Shown here: positions 10,901 through 20,307 of the stretch, one piece after another
How the letters are laid out: the number at the start of each line of letters is the position of its first letter
Numbering within the stretch: position 1 is the stretch's first letter
Assembly (NCBI GenBank): GCA_018266575.1
Contig: JAFEAE010000025.1
Coordinates: 120,714-184,713, forward strand
Origin: Bacteroidota bacterium
GTDB lineage: Bacteria; Bacteroidota; Bacteroidia; Chitinophagales; Chitinophagaceae
DNA length: 64,000 bases
Reading direction: 5' to 3'
Program-made: the position numbers and the translations under genes
The notes under the pieces: generated by a model
Databases searched by the model: none
What the model was told of the DNA's origin: nothing
Seen by the model: the letters and a program-made list of their open reading frames with translations, nothing else

Positions 10901-13900
10901 CCGGCCATATATCCGTATCCTTATATGAGCCTTGATATAATGGCGTTCGCCTTAGTGGTATTCTTATTTCATAATAATTGCTGATAAAATCACTTCCAAT
11001 ACGGATTACTGCAGTAAGGTCATAATCATTTAATGGGTCAGGGCCATTAGGGGTAGCAGGTACACCTTCAGCATGAATGAACATATCTAATTTTCCATAA
11101 CGGCGAAGATCCATATTCATGGTTTTATACACACCACGGGCATCGTTATGAGCCAAATTGCATATCTGCAAACTCATGGATTGTTCGTTCTGCAATACAT
11201 TCACGTTGTTTGTGCTGAGCAACTGCTGGCGCAAAATTCCGGGGGGCAATACATAAGGTATTGGTGTACGTGAACTGTTTTGTTCAATATTAACAGCAGT
11301 TACATTAAAAGATGTGGAAGAAGTTGTTGGCAATAACGTGTAGTTGCCTGTTGTGTCCAACACATAGTCAAAATTACGCCATGAGTCACGCACCAACTGG
11401 AATTCTGCGAAACGGCAAACAACAGAGTCTGTAAAACCAGTGAGGAACATCCTGATGAACTGGATAGATTTGAAATCGGGTATGTTTCCTATCTTTTGTG
11501 TATACGCACTGATTGGAATCCTGAATTGATACCAGGTTTGAAGAACATTGTTATAATAAAAAGACCTTTTATCAGTAATATAATTTTTACCAACAGCATT
11601 AGCCGTATCGCTTAATGCAGCCTGATCAAGATTAATCTGGTATTCAAAATATTCTTCAAGCTGGTTTAAAGTATTATCATGATTCAGGTCTTCCTGATCG
11701 GGATACATACTTGAAGCGTTGATATATTGCTGGCCTGTAGTTGCAACAGGGGAATTGCCTTGCGGGTTATTATAATTTTTATAACGGCCAAGTATACCCG
11801 TTTTTGACTGGTCATAACTCGCGTCACGATAATTCAAAAAATCATCGTTCGATGGATCTGTAAGCGCTTTCTGGTATACGGCGGATCCTGTTCCATAAGT
11901 TGCTGCAATTTTACTGAGGTAATTTTTAAACTGTACACGCTCGCTGTCATCATTCAATCCATCAAACCCAACATCCTGGTAAGGCCTGTCAGTAGGATCG
12001 TTACTGAATGCATTCGTAACCTGGATTGGGTTCAACGGCATTTTCCCCCATGCCGAAGTATCCGTTGCTGCTGTTATGTTTGGAGTGGGTAAACCATTTT
12101 CATACAATTTCTTTCCATCTTTTACAATATCTTCGGAAACGCTTCCCAAATCAAAATACAATTGGCCGCTGTTAGCTCCTGCTGTGCTTGTTAGAAAAGG
12201 GTTTTCCATCCAGAATTCAATGTACTGAATATTGTTTGTTTCGAAATCTGTTTGGTCAATCGCACGCATGATACCTCCCCAGCGTTTTTGCGGGTTCAAT
12301 AGTTTTCCGTTTTGATCTATACTGCCTACACGTGCATCAAAATTATAAGGGCCTTTTTCTGTAGGATAATATGCCAGGTCGAAGGTTACCAATTGTGCCT
12401 GTCCGAATTGGGGGGTTTGCTGCGGAAACAATTGTTGGGCATTGACAGGTGCAACACGAGGGTCATTCAGGTTATCATAACTGGCCGGGTTATTTGTATT
12501 TGATTTATCCTGCAACGTAGGCTCAATATTATACCATGCAAGTTTTGCGCGGTTGAACCCATAATCCAGTGAATCATTCAAACTCGCTTCAGGAAATAAT
12601 CCATTGCCCTGAGGTGTTGAAGCAAGTGCCCAGCTTGTTAATGGGAAACGGAGGTCGATGGAGCTTGTTGATCCTTCAAAATCGTCAATATAAATTGTTC
12701 CGCTGTTTCCTTTTCCGATTTGTGGCGGATGACCAGGTTTAAGGAATGCACTTTCACCATAAGCAGTGATCGTACTCATTTCTTTTGTCGGATATAATTT
12801 ATTCAACAGCCTTGTGAGAAAAGGCGCCTGCGAACGATAATTGAAGTCCAGCCCATACATCGTGTTGCGTATCGGATCTTCATTATAATTTGTTTTGGTG
12901 AAGAACGGGCGTTCATTCAACCGCTCAATTGTTCCACCAATATTCAGTGATTCTTTTGCAGTATTTTTTGCGAGATAATCCAAACGAATTCCCATGAAAC
13001 TCCGCTGCTGCGTATTGAAGCTTGCATTGTTTTCATAGGATACATTTACGGGCACACCGGAATTAATGATTGCCTGGTTGATCACTTTTACTGTTCCGAG
13101 ATTATAATCTACCGTATAATCAACATTTTCTTTTAAGACTTGTCCTCCGGCTGTAACCACCACCGAGCCCTGAGGCACGTTAATAGCGCCCAACGAAATA
13201 TCCGAAGTTGCCTGGCCTTTCGCAACACCGCTAATAAGATACCTGTCCACATTGGCATATAATGCTGTAGCTACTGCCTTTATCGTATCATATAATTGAT
13301 TGAATACATAATTCGGTGCAAGTGTTTGCGAGTTTCGGAATGCAAGGGAATCCAGGTCCCGCCCGAAAGGTTGTAACAATGGGAAAATAATTCTTCCCTG
13401 GGATGAAACAATTGTGTAACCTTCCAGGTAATCGAACACACCATCCGGTTGCGGATCGTTATGGCTGTTCAAACGGTCGAGGTTCAATACACTGATCAGT
13501 GGAACACCTTGCTTGTCGCCTTCAGGCAAATATCTTTTATCTCCTTTGCTTGGCTGATCATATAAAACGTTCAACTGAAAACCTGTTGGCTGTACATTGG
13601 TAATAATATTGCCTGTTGCAGTTTTCAGTGTGTACACGTTCTTCATCATCAGGTTCCAGATTGGAAGATTGGTACGTTGCGATGTAGCTTTCAGCAATTT
13701 CAAATACAAAACTTTTGAAGTACCTGAATAATTTCCCGAAGATGTATCCGGTGGGATATCTTGTGAAAATTCGCCAACCTGGTAAATATGCCCGTTATAA
13801 CTGTATTGATAAGCCACAGCAAGCACATCGTTTGGCTGCAGTTGTTGTGTTAAAGAAATGAAACCGATTTGCGGATAGAATTGATATTGGGTAGAATCCA

Positions 13901-15197
13901 ATTTTCGTGCATATACTTTTTCAAAATCCTGTATCTGCGTTAAACCAAGTGAATTTAATTTCTGAACCGCCTGTGATGATATACGGCTTGTTGGGTCGCT
14001 GACAATTTTCTGGTATTCATCGTTGGCATCGTTGAACGGGTAAGCCAGTCCTGATTTCGAGTGTACATTACTGTTATATGGGGAGCTTTCACCCAAATCC
14101 ATCAAACCAACTACATCTCTTGCCTGTGTTGTTCCCGTAATACCGTTGCGGTTTGTTACCCAAACTTCTATACGCAATATCTGCACCTGCGATGTTACAA
14201 CAGGCAATTTCGCCATTGCTTTATTGAAGTTATTTTTGAAATATTGCGCAAGCAAAAAGTGCCTGTTCTCATCATAATCATCTGCTTTGAACTGGTAATT
14301 AGTAGTCATTGCGCCACCTTGTAACCCTACTGATTGATTTTGCGAACGTTGGTTTGCCAATACCGCTGTAACGGTTAACTTTCCAAATTGCAATTGCGCT
14401 TTAACACCAAATAACGATTGCGCACTTGCCATCAATGTACTTTTCGTTGTGAACGAAGTGTTACCTGCTTCAATGCGTTTGATGATCTCATCGGGGCCGC
14501 CTTTATAATCCAATTTCAATTGGTTCATGAAATCAAAATTGGCAAGCGTGTTATATGTGATGGGTAACTTAAGTTTATCACCAATATTTCCCAACACACT
14601 TACATTCGCATCCATATTAAAATCAAACCCGCCTGTTCTTCTTGCACTTTCGGGCAATGTAGGGTTTTGAACATTCTGCCCCTGGTAACCCGCGGTGATA
14701 TCTACATTTCCCTGTGGTTTGATATCAACTTTTCCCAACCCGAAAATGCGGTTGAAAAGATTATCGCCGACATTCAATTTTGGTTTTGGTTTTTGGCGGT
14801 TCAATGCATCAAGCATATCTGCACGCTGGCGGAAATAATCATCTTCGGATTGTTGCGCCCTAATGCGCATAAGTTCATCAAACGTTAGGTAAGTTGGCTT
14901 ACGGAAATACTTGTTGCCTATCTTTTCAACAATGTAGTATTGCTTTGTTTTAGGATCGTACTCAATCGAGTCTCTTAAATTTTTGGGGTCCTTTAGATTA
15001 AAAGGGTTTTTATCCGGAAAAGTAAATGGATCGCCGCGCCGGTCGCTGATGGGGAATTTCAACGTGTCAGCAGTTTTTGCAGGCGCTGTAGTATCGGCCT
15101 TCTGATATGGGGAAGCCGAAACTTTTGCGCAACACAAACACAACGCAGCGGTTAGCAAAACTGTTGCCAGGAGCGAATTAAAAATATAGCGGGCCAA
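7974..15197 (-). CDS. sprA: SprA, type IX secretion/gliding motility outer-membrane translocon
   Basis: 2407 residues, close to the known size of Flavobacterium SprA (about 2400). An N-terminal signal peptide is followed by the conserved SprA opening segment (KYFRKPTYLTFDELMRIRAQ). Long stretches of beta-strand-rich sequence run to a final barrel strand ending in LQIRISLAP. In this family the protein forms a giant 36-strand barrel that exports T9SS substrates through the outer membrane. ruvA lies 43 nt upstream on the same strand, the neighbourhood usual in Bacteroidota. A Lys/Asn/Gln-rich low-complexity loop occurs near residues 1840-1930 (KTDSLNKKKKDPNE). The gene is intact. With porD at 45 kb, it implies a working T9SS. 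Confidence 0.97.
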   Translation of the reverse strand: MARYIFNSLLATVLLTAALCLCCAKVSASPYQKADTTAPAKTADTLKFPISDRRGDPFTFPDKNPFNLKDPKNLRDSIEYDPKTKQYYIVEKIGNKYFRKPTYLTFDELMRIRAQQSEDDYFRQRADMLDALNRQKPKPKLNVGDNLFNRIFGLGKVDIKPQGNVDITAGYQGQNVQNPTLPESARRTGGFDFNMDANVSVLGNIGDKLKLPITYNTLANFDFMNQLKLDYKGGPDEIIKRIEAGNTSFTTKSTLMASAQSLFGVKAQLQFGKLTVTAVLANQRSQNQSVGLQGGAMTTNYQFKADDYDENRHFLLAQYFKNNFNKAMAKLPVVTSQVQILRIEVWVTNRNGITGTTQARDVVGLMDLGESSPYNSNVHSKSGLAYPFNDANDEYQKIVSDPTSRISSQAVQKLNSLGLTQIQDFEKVYARKLDSTQYQFYPQIGFISLTQQLQPNDVLAVAYQYSYNGHIYQVGEFSQDIPPDTSSGNYSGTSKVLYLKLLKATSQRTNLPIWNLMMKNVYTLKTATGNIITNVQPTGFQLNVLYDQPSKGDKRYLPEGDKQGVPLISVLNLDRLNSHNDPQPDGVFDYLEGYTIVSSQGRIIFPLLQPFGRDLDSLAFRNSQTLAPNYVFNQLYDTIKAVATALYANVDRYLISGVAKGQATSDISLGAINVPQGSVVVTAGGQVLKENVDYTVDYNLGTVKVINQAIINSGVPVNVSYENNASFNTQQRSFMGIRLDYLAKNTAKESLNIGGTIERLNERPFFTKTNYNEDPIRNTMYGLDFNYRSQAPFLTRLLNKLYPTKEMSTITAYGESAFLKPGHPPQIGKGNSGTIYIDDFEGSTSSIDLRFPLTSWALASTPQGNGLFPEASLNDSLDYGFNRAKLAWYNIEPTLQDKSNTNNPASYDNLNDPRVAPVNAQQLFPQQTPQFGQAQLVTFDLAYYPTEKGPYNFDARVGSIDQNGKLLNPQKRWGGIMRAIDQTDFETNNIQYIEFWMENPFLTSTAGANSGQLYFDLGSVSEDIVKDGKKLYENGLPTPNITAATDTSAWGKMPLNPIQVTNAFSNDPTDRPYQDVGFDGLNDDSERVQFKNYLSKIAATYGTGSAVYQKALTDPSNDDFLNYRDASYDQSKTGILGRYKNYNNPQGNSPVATTGQQYINASSMYPDQEDLNHDNTLNQLEEYFEYQINLDQAALSDTANAVGKNYITDKRSFYYNNVLQTWYQFRIPISAYTQKIGNIPDFKSIQFIRMFLTGFTDSVVCRFAEFQLVRDSWRNFDYVLDTTGNYTLLPTTSSTSFNVTAVNIEQNSSRTPIPYVLPPGILRQQLLSTNNVNVLQNEQSMSLQICNLAHNDARGVYKTMNMDLRRYGKLDMFIHAEGVPATPNGPDPLNDYDLTAVIRIGSDFISNYYEIRIPLRRTPLYQGSYKDTDIWPDSNSLNLSLNKLVQLKLDRNNAVASNVYYRETDPDGRSYAILGNPNLGQVQTFFLGVQNVSANYVCTEVWFDELRLSEINDKGGWAAVGRVDVKLADLGTVYVSGSHKSAGFGSIDQHINERSFDNTTQFDAATSLELGKFLPKKAAISIPTYASISKITSKPEYDPFDLDVTLADKLKAAPASQRDSIKQQAVDATTITTLNFTNVRKNNLTAKKLKLWSIENFDISYSYTNSEHHNSLAIEDQLKNYKGSLGYNYNHAPKFWEPLKKRVKSRSAWFTLLKDLNFNPMPTLLSFRADVNRQFGAYRSRNIGGPKDELPETFNKYFNFNRTYALRWDLTKSLNLDFSAVNLAVVDEDSGRLNKQGRQKMWSNFWKGGRNLSYQQTANISYTLPTNKIPLLDWTNFRVGYNATYGWLAASRLAISQGNILQNTQQKSATGELDFTRLYSKWRWLRALDPKQQPRNTQQKPAPQNQPNLAKNKTDSLNKKKKDPNELPQLNPLVKFVGHLITSVKRISINYSENSSSMIYGYMDSTKLLGMDPKTNEPGLGYVFGKQPDFNFVDRLAQKGLMSHDTTLNNQNQQTYNQTLNITAQVQPFRDFNIDVNFNKTLGKAYSELFKDTTGSGGYAHLNQYSSGTFSISFISFKTLFEKNRADQVSQTFQKFEGYRSIISKRLGSDNPYSGIQGTDGYYKGYGQYSQDVLIPAFIAAYTGKSPKNIALVNEYNSGIKTNPFGGYLPKPNWNISYKGLSKLPGFDKIFTNFTLTHAYSSTLSMGSFGSSLLYQDPLGIRYPGFIDTASGNFIPFYAVPNITISEQFSPLLKLDMTFVNRMQAIIGFNKSRMLSLSLIDYQMTEQRSTEFTFGGGWKKKGLPIPFNLKLPGKTAPSKKLDNELTIRLDVSIRDDVTANTYIDQTAALPTGGQKVITISPSIDYVLSNRINVKFYFDQRRTEPKISSSPPITTTRGGLQIRISLAP

Positions 15198-15240
15198 ACT
15201 TTCCTCAAGAATTAGTTAGGTAGAGATGGTTTACTATAAG

Positions 15241-15825
15241 CTAAAGGGTTTTTAGTGCTTTCTTAATAATGTCCTCAACTTTGCCCGGTTGTTGATCGGC
15301 TGCAAGCACTTTTTTGATGGCTTGTTCCGCCGCCGGCCTGGCTATGCCGAGAGCTATTAAGGCATTTAACGCATCCTGTTCCAATGTATTGTTTATCAAT
15401 GAGGAAATATTTGTTTCGGGAATATTTTTCCCAACCTTATCGCGGAGCTCTAAAATGATGCGTTCTGCAGATTTTTTTCCTATCCCTTTTATGCTTTCCA
15501 ACAGCTTAGTATTGCTTTGCATAATAGCACGTGCAATTTCTTCCGGTTTCATGGATGATAACATCATTCTGGCAGTTGAAGCGCCTACACCGGAAACACT
15601 GATCAATTGAATGAACATCTCTTTTTCCGCCACATCAAAAAAACCATATAAGCTTTGCCCATCTTCCCTGACATGAAAATATGTCTGTAAAATTCCCTTT
15701 TCCAGGTGCTGGATTTTAGAGTAGGTATTGAGGCTGATCAACACTTCATAACCAACGCCATGCACATCTACATGTACATACGCTGGCGTTTTCACTACAA
15801 AATCCCCACGCAAAAAAGTTATCAT
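15241..15825 (-). CDS. ruvA: Holliday junction DNA helicase RuvA
   Basis: 194 residues, normal length. The N-terminal OB fold opens MITFLRGDFVVKTPAYVHVD. Two helix-hairpin-helix motifs are visible (SVSGVGASTARMML and IKGIGKKSAERIILELRDK), and the C-terminal domain III that contacts RuvB ends the protein. RuvA binds four-way junctions and loads the RuvB motor for branch migration. It is the first gene of the minus-strand run ruvA-sprA-GT2-kinase-regulator. A TATTTTCG box, a near match to TAnnTTTG, lies just upstream of the ATG. Confidence 0.97.
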   Translation of the reverse strand: MITFLRGDFVVKTPAYVHVDVHGVGYEVLISLNTYSKIQHLEKGILQTYFHVREDGQSLYGFFDVAEKEMFIQLISVSGVGASTARMMLSSMKPEEIARAIMQSNTKLLESIKGIGKKSAERIILELRDKVGKNIPETNISSLINNTLEQDALNALIALGIARPAAEQAIKKVLAADQQPGKVEDIIKKALKTL

Positions 15826-15998
15826 GGATGCGAAAATAGGGGAAAAGAATCAAGTGAGCAGTAAACAGTAAGCAACCTGAAAATTTATTCTTTGTTTACT
15901 ATTTGCCTGTTACCAACATTCTATCTTATAAATTCTAGCTACTATCTTCTACTTTAATTTTTAATTATTAATTCCTAATTACAAATTACTTTTGCCGG

Positions 15999-16991
15999 AT
16001 GAGCCAGAAAATTACCGCAGCTATTACAGCAATAGGAGGATATGTACCTGAATACCGTTTAACAAATGCAGAGTTGGAAAAAATAGTTGATACCAACGAC
16101 GAGTGGATACGTACAAGAACAGGTATTTCTGAAAGAAGAATATTAAAAGGTGAAGGCAAAGCTACTTCAGACCTTTGCGTTCCTGCAGTTTTAGAATTAT
16201 GCAAGAAAAGAAACCTTGACCCGATGGAGATTGATTGCATGATTGTGGCAACGGTTACACCAGATATGTTCTTCCCCGCAACTGCAAATATTGTTTGCGA
16301 TAAAGTTGGTGCGAAAAAAGCATGGGGGTTTGACATGAGTGCCGCATGTTCCGGCTTTTTATATGCATTAACAACCGGAGCTATGTATATTGAGAGCGGG
16401 CGTTTTAAAAAAGTGGTTGTTGTGGGTTCTGATAAAATGAGTGCAATTGTTGATTATACTGACCGCACTACTTGTATTATTTTTGGCGATGGTGCCGGCG
16501 CTGTTTTGCTTGAACCAAATACAGAAGGTTACGGGGTGCTCGACAGCATCCTGAAAAGCGATGGAAGCGGAAGAAGCCACCTGCACATGAAAGCAGGGGG
16601 ATCATGGCATCCTGCTTCAAACGAAACTGTTGCAAACAAAGAACATTTTATTTACCAGGAAGGGCAGGCTGTTTTCAAATTTGCCGTAAAAGGCATGGCT
16701 GATGTAAGTGCCGAATTGATGGAACGTAATAATCTTAAATCAGAAGATATTGCATGGCTGGTGCCACATCAGGCGAACAAACGTATTATCGATGCAACAG
16801 CTAACCGAATGGGGCTTTCGCATGATAAAGTGATGATCAATATTCAGCGTTACGGTAATACTACAGCCGCAACAATCCCTCTTTGTTTGTGGGACTGGGA
16901 AAGCCAGTTGAAAAAAGGAGATAACCTCGTTCTTGCTGCATTTGGCGGAGGTTTTACCTGGGGCGCAACATTGGTGAAGTGGGGATATTAA
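15999..16991 (+). CDS. fabH: 3-oxoacyl-ACP synthase III (FabH)
   Basis: 330 residues. The Cys-His-Asn triad is complete: Cys117 in DMSAACSGFLYAL, His257 in PHQANKRIID and Asn287 in YGNTTAATIP. The N-terminal segment TNDEWIRTRTGISERR is diagnostic of KAS III. The enzyme condenses acyl-CoA (acetyl-CoA or branched starters) with malonyl-ACP to start fatty-acid synthesis. The start is fixed by alignment with the family. It stands alone, divergent from ruvA and followed by degenerate repeat sequence. Confidence 0.97.
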   Translation: MSQKITAAITAIGGYVPEYRLTNAELEKIVDTNDEWIRTRTGISERRILKGEGKATSDLCVPAVLELCKKRNLDPMEIDCMIVATVTPDMFFPATANIVCDKVGAKKAWGFDMSAACSGFLYALTTGAMYIESGRFKKVVVVGSDKMSAIVDYTDRTTCIIFGDGAGAVLLEPNTEGYGVLDSILKSDGSGRSHLHMKAGGSWHPASNETVANKEHFIYQEGQAVFKFAVKGMADVSAELMERNNLKSEDIAWLVPHQANKRIIDATANRMGLSHDKVMINIQRYGNTTAATIPLCLWDWESQLKKGDNLVLAAFGGGFTWGATLVKWGY

Positions 16992-17131
16992 TGTGAACAG
17001 TAAGCGGTGAGCGGTGAGCTATTAGCTTTGAGCAGTTAATAGAAAATGCACTTTCTCCTAACTTCTATTTTCTAACTTCTGGCTTGTTTATTTTCAGATA
17101 ATTTTACTATTTTTCTTGCCTTATTGAATCC

Positions 17132-19216
17132 ATGAAAAAAGTTTTACCCCCTGTTGTCGTATCTTTTTTACTGACAATACAACTTACTGCCCAATCATCA
17201 GCAAAAGCGGTTAACGATGCATACCTGATCAGCCGGATGGTTGAAAAATTTCACGTACAGCCAAGACCGTTAGATGATGAAATGTCTGCTGCAATTTTTG
17301 ATCATCTTCTCGAAAGCCTCGATGACGGCCGTATTTTTTTTACGCTGGAAGATTATACCAAACTCATTCCCTATCGGCTAAAAATTGATGATGAAATCAA
17401 AAACAAGCAAGGAGCTTTTTTGCAAATGCTTATTACTACTTACAAATTGCGCTTGCAACAGGCAGATACAATGACTGATAATATTTGCAAGAAACCATTC
17501 AATTTTTCAATTAAAGAAAAACTCACTATTACCGAAGACACCTCCTATCCTTCCGGTTTAACAGGAATGCACAACAAGTTATACAAGTATTTAAAATTGG
17601 AAGTACTGAATGCATTAATTGCTGTTACAACAAATCCTGATTTACATATCTCTCTTTCTAAAAAAACAACAGACAGCCTTGAACCGATATTACGCAAAAA
17701 AGCAAATAGGTCAATTCAACGATTAGTAAACCGGGTATTACAAAGCCCGCAAGGGGTAGAAAATATTATCGGCAATATTTATTGCCAGTCGCTGGCTTCA
17801 TGCTATGATCCGCATACCGCATATTTCCCTCCCGATGTGAAAACTGCATTTGAAAGTATGCTCGGAAACAAACCACTCGAATTTGGATTTTCTCTGAATG
17901 AAGATGAAGATGGCAATCCGCAGATCGGGCACCTGCAACCGGGGAGTCCTGCATTTGCGAGCGGGCAGATCAATGAAGGTGATAAAATATTGAGTATAAA
18001 ATGGGATAATAAAGATGCGATCGATGTTTCTGATGCAGGGATCGAGGAATTAAACCATATACTCGCGGCATCAGGCGGTGATCGGGTAACCATTACTGTT
18101 AGAAAGACCGATGGCACCACAAAACAGGTGACACTGCACAAAGAAAAAGTTGATGCGGATGATGAAGATGATAATAAAGTAAAAGGCTTTTTATTAAAAG
18201 GAAATAAAACGGTAGGATATATTTCGCTCCCTGATTTCTACAGTGATTGGGAAGATAACAGCGGCGTTAACGGATGTGCGAACGATGTTGCCAAAGAAAT
18301 AATAAAATTAAAAAAAGAAAATATTGAAGGATTGATCCTCGACTTGCGCTACAATGGCGGAGGTTCAGTAAAAGAAGCGGTTGAACTTGCAGGGATTTTT
18401 ATTGATGCAGGCCCGGTTGCTCAAATAAAAAGCAGGGAAACTAAAACACTTACTTTGAAAGATGTAAACCGCGGCACCATTTTCGATGGGCCGTTGGTGG
18501 TTTTGGTAAATGGTTCAAGCGCTTCCGCTTCGGAACTTGTTGCAGGTACTTTGCAGGATTATAACAGGGCGTTGATTGTCGGTTCACCAACCTATGGAAA
18601 AGCAACAGGGCAGGTTGTTTTACCGATGGACACTACGGTAACCCTGGAAACATACAACGGGAAAACAGAAGCTGCGAGTTATATAAAGGTCACCACGATG
18701 AAATTGTACCGTGTTACGGGAAAAACTGCGCAAACGCATGGTGTGGTTCCTGATATTGCACTTCCCGACCCTGCAGAAGTATCGTCAGAACGTGAAGCCA
18801 ATGAAAAATTCGCATTGCCTTCAACTCCTATTGATGCGAACAAATATTATCAGCCACTTGCGCCTTTGCCTGTTGCTACAATTGCTGCTGCTATTAAACC
18901 GCAGATTGATACATCGGCTTATTTTCAAGCAACTGCACAGTACATCAAACAAATGCAGAAAGCAGGACAGAAAAAAGATATCTCCCTTTTTATTGAAGAT
19001 GCAAAACAAAAGCCAGCGGAAAAACCTCAGCCGCCTGACCAATCTGACTATACCGATAATTCACATACATTCACTGTGGTAAATCATTTATATGAACAAA
19101 GAAGGATCCAGGCGAATAAGAACCTCGTGGATGCAAATGAAGAACTCAAAGAAAACCTGACCAACGATCCCTATATCAAAGCCGGATTTATTATTATTAA
19201 TGCCATGATAAAATAA
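17132..19216 (+). CDS. C-terminal processing protease (Prc/Tsp type, S41)
   Basis: 694 residues, the long Prc-like form. Signal peptide (1-20); N-terminal helical region; PDZ domain at about 245-335 (LQPGSPAFASGQINEGDKIL); peptidase S41 core with the Ser/Lys dyad S465 (in SSASASE) and K490 (in TYGKATG), separated by 25 residues as in E. coli Prc; a C-terminal DUF3340-like helical domain. It should act in the periplasm, cleaving proteins with non-polar C-termini. The next gene follows by 27 nt on the same strand and is probably cotranscribed. Confidence 0.95.
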   Translation: MKKVLPPVVVSFLLTIQLTAQSSAKAVNDAYLISRMVEKFHVQPRPLDDEMSAAIFDHLLESLDDGRIFFTLEDYTKLIPYRLKIDDEIKNKQGAFLQMLITTYKLRLQQADTMTDNICKKPFNFSIKEKLTITEDTSYPSGLTGMHNKLYKYLKLEVLNALIAVTTNPDLHISLSKKTTDSLEPILRKKANRSIQRLVNRVLQSPQGVENIIGNIYCQSLASCYDPHTAYFPPDVKTAFESMLGNKPLEFGFSLNEDEDGNPQIGHLQPGSPAFASGQINEGDKILSIKWDNKDAIDVSDAGIEELNHILAASGGDRVTITVRKTDGTTKQVTLHKEKVDADDEDDNKVKGFLLKGNKTVGYISLPDFYSDWEDNSGVNGCANDVAKEIIKLKKENIEGLILDLRYNGGGSVKEAVELAGIFIDAGPVAQIKSRETKTLTLKDVNRGTIFDGPLVVLVNGSSASASELVAGTLQDYNRALIVGSPTYGKATGQVVLPMDTTVTLETYNGKTEAASYIKVTTMKLYRVTGKTAQTHGVVPDIALPDPAEVSSEREANEKFALPSTPIDANKYYQPLAPLPVATIAAAIKPQIDTSAYFQATAQYIKQMQKAGQKKDISLFIEDAKQKPAEKPQPPDQSDYTDNSHTFTVVNHLYEQRRIQANKNLVDANEELKENLTNDPYIKAGFIIINAMIK

Positions 19217-19243
19217 ATATTTCCCCTAAACAAAACCTTTTTT

Positions 19244-20287
19244 ATGATTACGTATAAGCATAGTTGTTATATTTTCCTTTTACTTTTTTTCAGCTCATTC
19301 GTTCATGCACAAAATCTTGAAAACCCCGGCGATTATATGACTGCAATCACCAATGCACGAGGTGATATGGATAGCAAGTACATGCAATATGTGAGTGCTG
19401 CCGCTCACGGAAGGCGTGCACGTAAAGTGGAAAAATTGCGGGAACAGGTGTTGGATAATATCACTCAATCGCGATATAAAACGATCGACCTTCCAAAATA
19501 CAAAGGAGATAATTCATTGCGGCAGGGAAGCATTGATTACATTCAGATGTGTTACCGCGTTTTTAGTGAAGATTATAAGAAAATTATAAACGTAGAAGAG
19601 CTGGCAGAGCAATCTGTGGATGAAATGCAGGCTTATCTACTTTTACAACAGAAAGTTGGAGAAAAATTGCATGAAGCGCATGCTGAACTTGCACGGATTA
19701 CCAAAGAGTTTGCTGCGAAGTATAATGTACGACTGGTTGAAGAGCAAAATGAACTGGGACAAAAAATGGAAACTGCGGCGAAACTTAATACATATATCGA
19801 CAATGTTTATCTTTCTTTTTTCAAATGCAATTGGGAAGACCAGCAAATCGTGAACGCGATGAACAATAGAAAAGTGAACGACATTGAACAGGCAAGAAAT
19901 GCATTATCAAAATACGCTGATGAAGGTTTAAAATCACTCGATACATTAAAAGTTTTTGACGGAGATCCTTCGCTTGCCAATGCATGTCGGCAGGCAATGC
20001 AATTCTACAAGAACATGGCAGATAAAGATATTCCGCAGCTCACCGATTATTATCTCAAACAGGAAGAATTTGAAAAATCAAAAAAAGCATTTGAATCAAA
20101 ATCGTCATCAGCCAGAACGAAAGAAGATGTTGACAATTACAACAAAGCTGTGAAAGATATTAATAATGCAGTCAATTCATTCAATCAAACCAACACAAGG
20201 GTCAACAATAATAGAACTCAGATCGTAAATAACTGGCAGGATACTGAAAAAAGATTTGCAGACGACCACATGCCGCATTATCGTTAG
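19244..20287 (+). CDS. Exported helical protein of unknown function
   Basis: 347 residues. A signal peptide (1-22, ending SSFVHAQ) is followed by an almost wholly helical, charged sequence with no Cys in an obvious motif and no enzymatic signature I recognise. The C-terminal third, around residues 270-330, is Lys/Asn/Ser-rich with coiled-coil character. It follows the Prc protease by 27 nt and could be its periplasmic partner, adaptor or substrate, but this rests on position alone. No lipobox is present, so it should be soluble in the periplasm or secreted. Confidence 0.7.
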   Translation: MITYKHSCYIFLLLFFSSFVHAQNLENPGDYMTAITNARGDMDSKYMQYVSAAAHGRRARKVEKLREQVLDNITQSRYKTIDLPKYKGDNSLRQGSIDYIQMCYRVFSEDYKKIINVEELAEQSVDEMQAYLLLQQKVGEKLHEAHAELARITKEFAAKYNVRLVEEQNELGQKMETAAKLNTYIDNVYLSFFKCNWEDQQIVNAMNNRKVNDIEQARNALSKYADEGLKSLDTLKVFDGDPSLANACRQAMQFYKNMADKDIPQLTDYYLKQEEFEKSKKAFESKSSSARTKEDVDNYNKAVKDINNAVNSFNQTNTRVNNNRTQIVNNWQDTEKRFADDHMPHYR

Positions 20288-20307
20288 GTTTTTCGTGTTC
20301 TAAAAAC

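Noticed and set aside
11210..11290. Possible break or frameshift in the very long sprA gene
   Set aside because: The frame is open over all 2407 codons and the length equals that of known SprA.
15987..15994. TACTTTTG just 4 nt before the fabH ATG, hinting at a leaderless transcript
   Set aside because: The -7 match is exact, but no TTG lies 18-21 nt upstream and the region is degenerate repeat sequence, so a working promoter is not supported.
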